Of a stretch of DNA of 64,000 nt, positions 58,058 through 64,000 are shown in pieces. The position numbers were made by a program, and so were the translations under genes. Numbering within the stretch: position 1 is the first letter of the stretch; every line of letters starts with the position of its first letter. The stretch comes from Earliella scabrosa (lineage: Eukaryota > Basidiomycota > Agaricomycetes > Polyporales > Polyporaceae): the NCBI GenBank assembly GCA_022605405.1, contig JABYQQ010000002.1:3410001-3474000 (forward strand). Direction: 5' to 3'. The notes beneath the pieces were generated by a model. It worked only from the letters and a program-made list of their open reading frames with translations, made no database searches and was not told the origin of the DNA.

Positions 58058-61000
58058 GATGAGAGCGAGAAACCCAAATGCGAGGTAAAGGAGTGCAAAG
58101 GTGAGCTTGCTGCTCGCTGTTCGAGACGTTCTCCGCAAATCTATGGTGGGAAAACGCACGTGACGGGGCTTTCGGCGCGCCGCCGGCCAGCGCTTGCGCT
58201 TCGGCCGGTTACGGCGAAGAGCTCCGCCCGCCCGGCGTTACGATCGACTTTCTCTTGAGCTTGTTCGTTCGTGTATGCATCAGCTCACCACGTCGTAAGT
58301 CATCCGGCATAGGTCTTTACGCAGATTGAGTTCCATACCGGCAACTAACGGTGTAAATAGACAAACCGCATGGCTCATCTACTTCGTGATGCTGAATCAG
58401 AACACGAACTTGAGAACCCCGCAGGGTCGCTGTCAATCCTGCAGCCTGGGCGCACGGACCGCGCTTCGTCGAAGAGTCGTTGTGAGAGCACTCACACTTG
58501 ACATCGATGCGACAATGTGTGGCGAGTGCGGTGCGATTTCATTTCACTGAACAGCAGAACCACCTCATACAACCTGACACACCTAGAGCAAGCAACTTGA
58601 AGGGCGGCGGGGACAACGAGCGCTGATTGCGCCCCGCGGAACGTTTTCGCCGCGACAGAAATAGCTATGACATACATTCTATTCTATGATGTCCTATCCC
58701 TGGTATGCACTGACCGACTCACCCGACTTCCTTCTTCACGCGAACAGAGACCGGCGCTCGTTACGGTATACACAGGACCAGACGTGGCCGTTGGCGTAAA
58801 TTTCTGACCAGTTCTGATTTCCAGACCGCATCGCTCCAAGTGCCGCGGACGCTGCAGGCCTCGGATACAAGACCAGCTCTGTGATAGGAGAACGCGGCGT
58901 GGAGGGGTATGCAGCCTAGACAGTCCTAGCTCCCACGTCGCCTTGACGTTGACTGCGAAGACGTCTGCGCCGCTACCGCTTGCATGATCACCCGCCGACG
59001 CTGGACTCCTAAAGCCTCGAGGCTTTGTACCAACTTCGACACTCCTTGAAATCCGGAGTTGCACAGACGGCGCAACCCCGAGATATCGGAAATAGGAAGT
59101 GGACGCCTGTCAGCCCGGTGAGACCCTGGAATGCACTGTCAGCGTTGGTGTCCCGAGTCTAAGCCTTGCGGCCGTTGACCGGGAGGTATTCGCCACCACT
59201 CCACCTACACCTGATTCTGAGTAAGTTGCAGAGTGACCCTCATTGGCATTACGCTAACTAAGTGCTAGCGATTCAGCGCGGCATCGCCCATAGCCCCTTG
59301 ATGCGCACGCGTCTTCGGTTGCCCAGGAAAGTTACCGGAGACAGTAACCATTCTACTGTGGGCGCGATCGAGGGAGACCGTCCTTGTTAATCCCACTACT
59401 AGGGAGACGATAGCCGAATTTGAGCCCAGACTACCCATTCCGGTGTGGCGAACCGCACAAGGACTGTATCCACGAGCATCCTCACCTATCTTGGGCGTGC
59501 AACTACCCAACGCAACAGACGAACCTCCCGGACACCGACATTCCATACGGTGGGCCGACTAGCCCTGGCCGCGTTTCAGCCGCACCCGCACAGTGAGCTA
59601 CTAATCCGATGTACAGATTGCACATTCCCATGATCATTGACCACAGTCTGCGCTGTCCAGTTCGAGACTCGCGCACTGACATCGCCGCCACAAGGAAGAA
59701 GCGCCGCGCGGGAATCCCTCAAGCGCTTCGAGCGCGACGCGCAAAGCTAGGTTCGACAGCGATGGGGAAAGAACGCATCCATCTCGCCAGAAGCGGGGTG
59801 CGGCACCTATTTTCCATCTACTTGTGCCGAGCTGGGCTGGAGCAGCTTACCCATCCGCTATCGCTAGCACCCCCCGGTCGGCTGCGAACAGGGTGGCTAA
59901 ATCCGCAAGTTGCTGCCCTCCGACCCGCTGGCGCCTAGGCTTGGCGCAAGCCACCAGAAGTTTGCGCACCAACGGCGCAGCCTCGTCGGGCGAAGGGCGG
60001 GACCGCCGTACAGTATCCGGTGCATGCTTGCTGAGGCTACTTTCCCGTCCCGAAGCAGTGATGGGCTTCCCTGCCAGGCGTCAAGTTCCCACCCTTGCCT
60101 CCGAGACTTTCCGTTTTGCGCACTCAACGAAACGCAATCTGGGCTGATCTGCACGGCGGTAGTGTCACGTATTATATTTTGGTTCGTGCCATTCGCATAC
60201 TCGCATGCGCGCGGCGGTGCGGCCTTTGGCCGCCAACGGCCGCGGCGGTGTTACTTATCGCGCGCGGCGTCCGTGTCAACTCCGACGATGCTGCAGATGC
60301 CGTGCCCGCGTTCCGCCGTCGCGTTCTATGCGCCTTGAGGTGTGCAGCGCATGGATGCGCAACAACAGTATGACGGCGATGCTTGTCAAGCCATTTCACG
60401 CTCCAACGCGCGCCGGCGCGCAATCATTCAGGTTCGTCTGTCCTTCCCAGGACAGACCGGGGGTGGGATCCACGCTCGCGTGTCCGTTGCAGGGGCGGAA
60501 TGAAAGGCAAGGCGGTGATGAACGAGCCTTGCGGGCGTAACGGCTGAGACGGGTCCGGTGCGAGCAATCGCTACGTCGTTGTTCTTGGACTTGCTGTGCC
60601 TGGCATGAATGAACAGAATGACAGACGTATAGTGACTTGATACATACACGCAGGCTGTGAATTTGAGGGCGTGACTCGGCCGCTGAGGGCATTTCTTGCA
60701 CCGTTGCGGTGCAGCGCTCCGGGCGCGCGACGGCGGACGGCCGGGAGACGCCCGCGCGGCCGGTGCTGGTCGAGTGGCTTGCGGCCTCGGAGGTTGCTCG
60801 TACGGAGGGAGCCCGGGTGATTCTACTCTATTCGCTGGCGTTCTATCAGCAGGGGTCGATAGATGGAGGAAAGAATTTTGAGGAGCCCATGGGACGAGGG
60901 AGCGCACGCAGGATTGGGGACAATCCGGCTAAGCACGAGCCTCACCGAAGATCCGGCCGGGTTCGCTCATCTCAGATGAGCGCGCACGCAGTACCGAATG

Positions 61001-61175
61001 ATCGTTCCCGCCGACGAGGTTGGCCAGTCTTCCGGCGGGCAGTTACGTCGATAGTCCTCCCGGACTCCTATAAAACACCTCGGATGTCAGTCCAGAATGC
61101 CCAACCCACCAGCAGATCACCTCCAAACCCATCCGCCTCCCGCCACCGCATCCACCTCTTCTTCCACACAACAAC
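58058..61175. other. Long intergenic gap upstream of PAL
   Basis: About 3.1 kb without a supported gene. Frames on both strands lack ATG starts or domains. A GC-rich stretch lies at 58160-58250 and the PAL promoter and leader at the end. One minus-strand stretch at 59846-60080 is open but has no ATG. Confidence 0.5.
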
Positions 61176-63796
61176 ATGCCCGGCTACACGTACACCAACT
61201 CGAAGAACTTCACCCAGGCTTACGAGCCCTCACCCGTCCTCCTCAAGAAGGCGTCGGTTGCCGCATCCCAGCCTTCCGAGGCGCCGAAGACCTCAGAGTC
61301 GGCGCACCTGCTCACCAAGTTCGTCGAGTCTCACCGAGCGCTCGAGGGTTACAAGTAAGTGTTCGATCATGCTCTCCCTATCTCGAGTTCCACCAGCCCC
61401 ACCACTGCCACCGCCGGGCTAGTGCAACTCGATGGTAGGGCAGATGCAATACCCGCTGGCTGCCAAAGAAGGGATGATACTTCCCTTCTAGGGTAGTCCG
61501 CCACACTCCGCGCCACGTTCATCACTGATCTCACTGACCTACAGGCACGGGCAGCCTATCGTCGTCGATGGCGAGACCCTCTCTGTCCCCGCCGTCGCTG
61601 CCGTCGCTCGCTACGGAGCAGGCGTCGTGTTGGATGATTCCTCCGACATCCAGGAGAAGGTCCTGAAGAGTCGCCATGTCATCGCCGACAAGGTCAGCAG
61701 CCAGAAGAGTGTGTACGGTGTCAGTACTGGCTTCGGCGGGAGTGGTAAGCGTCATAGTGTATGACTGCTGCAGCGTGTACTCACCGACCTTCTTTCTATC
61801 TATAGCCGATACTCGCACCAGCGACCCCCTCACGCTCGGCCTCGCCCTCTTCCAGCACCAACACTGTGGTGTGCTTCCGTCAGAGGTCGACTATGCCCCC
61901 ACGGTCCTGCCGCTCATGGACCCGCTCACCTCGACGAGCATGCCCGAGTCCTGGGTCCGTGGTGCGATCCTCATTCGCATGAACTCCCTCATTCGCGGCC
62001 ACTCTGGTGTCCGGTGGGAACTCATTGAGCGCATGGGCGCGCTCCTGCGCGAGAACATTGTGCCCCTCGTCCCGCTTCGTGGCAGTATCTCTGCATCTGG
62101 AGGTCAGTAGCACGTCCCACGCCATGCCAGACAGACTCTGACCTCCAAACAGACTTGTCGCCGCTGTCGTACATCGCTGGCACCTTGATTGGCAACCCCT
62201 CCATCCGGGTCTTCGACGGTCCGTCGACATTCCGTGGACGCCGGATCGTCTCCTCGCGCGAGGCGCTTGCCGCCCACCACATCGAGCCCATCACTCTCGC
62301 CTCCAAGGAGCACTTGGGTATCCTCAACGGCACGGCGTTCTCTGCGTCTGTCGGCGCCCTCGCTGTCCACGAGGCCGTGCACATGGCTCTCCTCGCAGAA
62401 GTCTGCACGGCGTTGTGCACCGAAGCCATGCTTGGCGCGCGGGGATCGTTCGCGCCATTTATCCACGCAGTCGCGCGCCCGCACCCCGGCCAGGTCGAAG
62501 TCGCAGAAACGATCTCCGGACTTCTTGAGGGCTCGCAGTTCGCGGTCACCGCTGAGGAGGAGAAGCACATCTCCGCTGACATCGGTGAGCTCCGTCAGGA
62601 CCGGTACCCGCTGCGCACGTCCGCGCAGTTCCTGGGGCCGCAGGTGGAGGACATCCTCTCCGCGTTCGCTGCGATCACGACTGAGTGCAACTCAAGTAAG
62701 TGGCTCTCGCGTGCTGGGTAGTCCGTGGAATGCTCACCTGCCGTCTTAGCCACGGACAACCCGCTCATCGACGGCGAGACCGGTGAGGTTCACCACGGCG
62801 GCAACTTCCAGGCCATGTCTGTCACGAACGGGATGGAGAAGACGCGTCTGGCGATGCACCACATTGGCAAGCTCCTATTCGCCCAGTGCACCGAGCTCAT
62901 GAACCCGTCCATGAACCGGGGCTTGCCGCCCAACCTTGCTGCCACCGACCCGTCGCACAACTACTTCGCGAAGGGCATTGACATCCACACGGCCGCCTAC
63001 GTTGGCGAGCTCGGCTTCCTCGCCAACCCCGTGTCCACGCACATCCAGTCAGCTGAGATGCACAACCAGGCTGTCAAGTACGTACCTTGCTTTGCCTACA
63101 CTTGATCAACGTCCGAGCCCTGACCTTCTGTGCAGCTCCCTCGCACTCATCTCCGCGCGCGCGACCCTCAGTTCGCTCGAGGTCCTCTCCCTCCTCACTG
63201 CGAGCTTCCTCTACATCCTCTGCCAGGCGCTCGACCTCCGCGCGATGCAGCACGAGTTCCAGCAGGAGGTCGACGACATCCTCCGCGACGAGCTCGTCCG
63301 CTCATTCGGGCCGCACCTCGCCGACATCGACCTCAACACGCTCCTCCCCATCGTCTCGCGCCAGATCCGGCGCTCGCTCGAGTCCACGAGCACGATGGAC
63401 GTCGCCATGCGCATGCGCACCGTCGCGGCGGCCACAACGACGCCGCTCGTCGACTTCTGCGCGCAGCACGCGGGCCTCCGCGCGCTGGACGAGATCGTCG
63501 CGTTCCGCGGCGCGCTGGCGGAGCGCATGACGGCCGCGCTCGTCCGCCTCCGCCAGCAGTACCTGAGCGGGGACAAGGGCGCGGCGCCGGCGGCCGCGTA
63601 CCTCGGCCGCTCGCGCGCGGTGTACGAGTTTGTGCGGGTGACGCTCGGCGTGCGCATGCACGGCGTCGAGAACGTGCACAACTTTGCGCAGGGCCCTGGT
63701 GTGGAGGACCCGACGATCGGCCAGAACATCTCCCTCATTCACGAGGCGATCCGCGACGGGAAGCTTCAGGACGTCGTTGTCGGCCTGTTCGCGTGA
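61176..63796 (+). CDS. PAL: Phenylalanine ammonia-lyase
   Basis: Six exons (61176-61354, 61545-61744, 61806-62102, 62153-62695, 62750-63077, 63136-63796) give 735 residues, normal for basidiomycete PAL. The Ala-Ser-Gly triad that cyclises into the MIO electrophile is A223-S224-G225 in [17 protein letters not shown], assembled across the exon 3/4 junction. The conserved [31 protein letters not shown] and NFQAMSV blocks are all present, with a C-terminal [18 protein letters not shown] removes ammonia from L-Phe (and often Tyr) to give cinnamate, feeding phenylpropanoids or Phe catabolism as a homotetramer. The fungal extension inserts are present. No lesion was seen. Confidence 0.96.
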
Positions 63797-64000
63797 GAGT
63801 GAGCGCGCGGACGACTTGACGTCAAGAGGGGGTTGCTGGTGTTGGTGCTATCGCTATCGCTATCTGCTGGATTGGTGCGCATGCTGTTTCGGTGGCTGTT
63901 GTATGTGTAATGTGCTTGCGCTCGTGCAGCTCTATTCTCGGAGGCATTATCTTGTAATATGTATCTGTACTTATACGCATAGACATAGACTAGGCAATCC
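63797..64000. other. 3' flank of PAL
   Basis: The non-coding tail contains a GCTATC tandem near 63848-63862. The window ends here. Confidence 0.6.

Noticed and set aside
59846..60080. Minus-strand open stretch with a protein-like look (LADLATLFAADRGVLAIADG)
   Set aside because: It has no ATG in frame, an upstream stop, no clear splice partner and no family I can name.
60709..61422. Plus-strand open frame overlapping the PAL start
   Set aside because: It runs through the PAL promoter and first exon in another frame and has no domain.
1..64000. CRISPR arrays, rRNA genes, bacterial-type operons
   Set aside because: No regularly spaced direct repeats, rRNA-like conserved blocks or Shine-Dalgarno-led gene strings were seen. 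The intron-rich genes are eukaryotic.

Overview
This window looks like nuclear DNA from a filamentous basidiomycete, most likely a wood-associated agaricomycete such as a polypore (inference). Nearly every recognisable gene is split by many 45-70 bp GT-AG introns. The content fits too: a FunK1-type fungal kinase, phenylalanine ammonia-lyase, a SUR7/PalI membrane protein, a Cys-rich metallothionein, PCL-type cyclins, and GC-rich coding sequence with AT-richer gaps. All gene structures were read by eye from splice signals and conserved motifs. No alignment or database search was run.

Layout. 1-12.3 kb: a mitochondrial-type AAA+/Orc-like ATPase (minus), three PCL-type cyclin genes (plus) in widely spaced tandem, and a small secreted GPI-type protein (minus). 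12.3-19.1 kb: a gene-poor stretch with a broken SAP-family copy at about 14.3-15.0 kb, an intact SAP-domain gene (17.06-18.32 kb) and a possible tiny gene. 20.4-31.6 kb: two paralogous secreted amidase-signature enzymes (plus). The second is interrupted in its coding exon by a 529 bp terminal-inverted-repeat element. Between them lie a divergent cyclin-like gene and a 511 bp TA-flanked MITE with perfect 60 bp inverted repeats. 32.4-37.5 kb: a FunK1 kinase and a second kinase-like gene, both minus. 37.6-43.6 kb: a three-exon metallothionein (minus), a metallophosphoesterase (plus) and a hormone-sensitive-lipase-type hydrolase with a long C-terminal extension (minus). 44.4-48.7 kb: a SUR7/PalI protein and two more SAP-family paralogues. 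51.3-58.1 kb: a MIF4G protein, a DUF1917 protein and the rRNA-processing nuclease FCF1, all minus. 61.2-63.8 kb: a complete six-exon phenylalanine ammonia-lyase (plus).

How it fits together. There is no classical biosynthetic cluster. The window mixes conserved housekeeping genes (FCF1, the MIF4G protein, DUF1917, the ATPase) with lineage-expanded families that have duplicated locally: cyclins, SAP proteins, amidases and kinases. The clearest novelties are the SAP-protein family with an eroding member, the cyclin cluster, and two apparently young DNA-transposon-like insertions, one of which breaks an otherwise intact enzyme gene.
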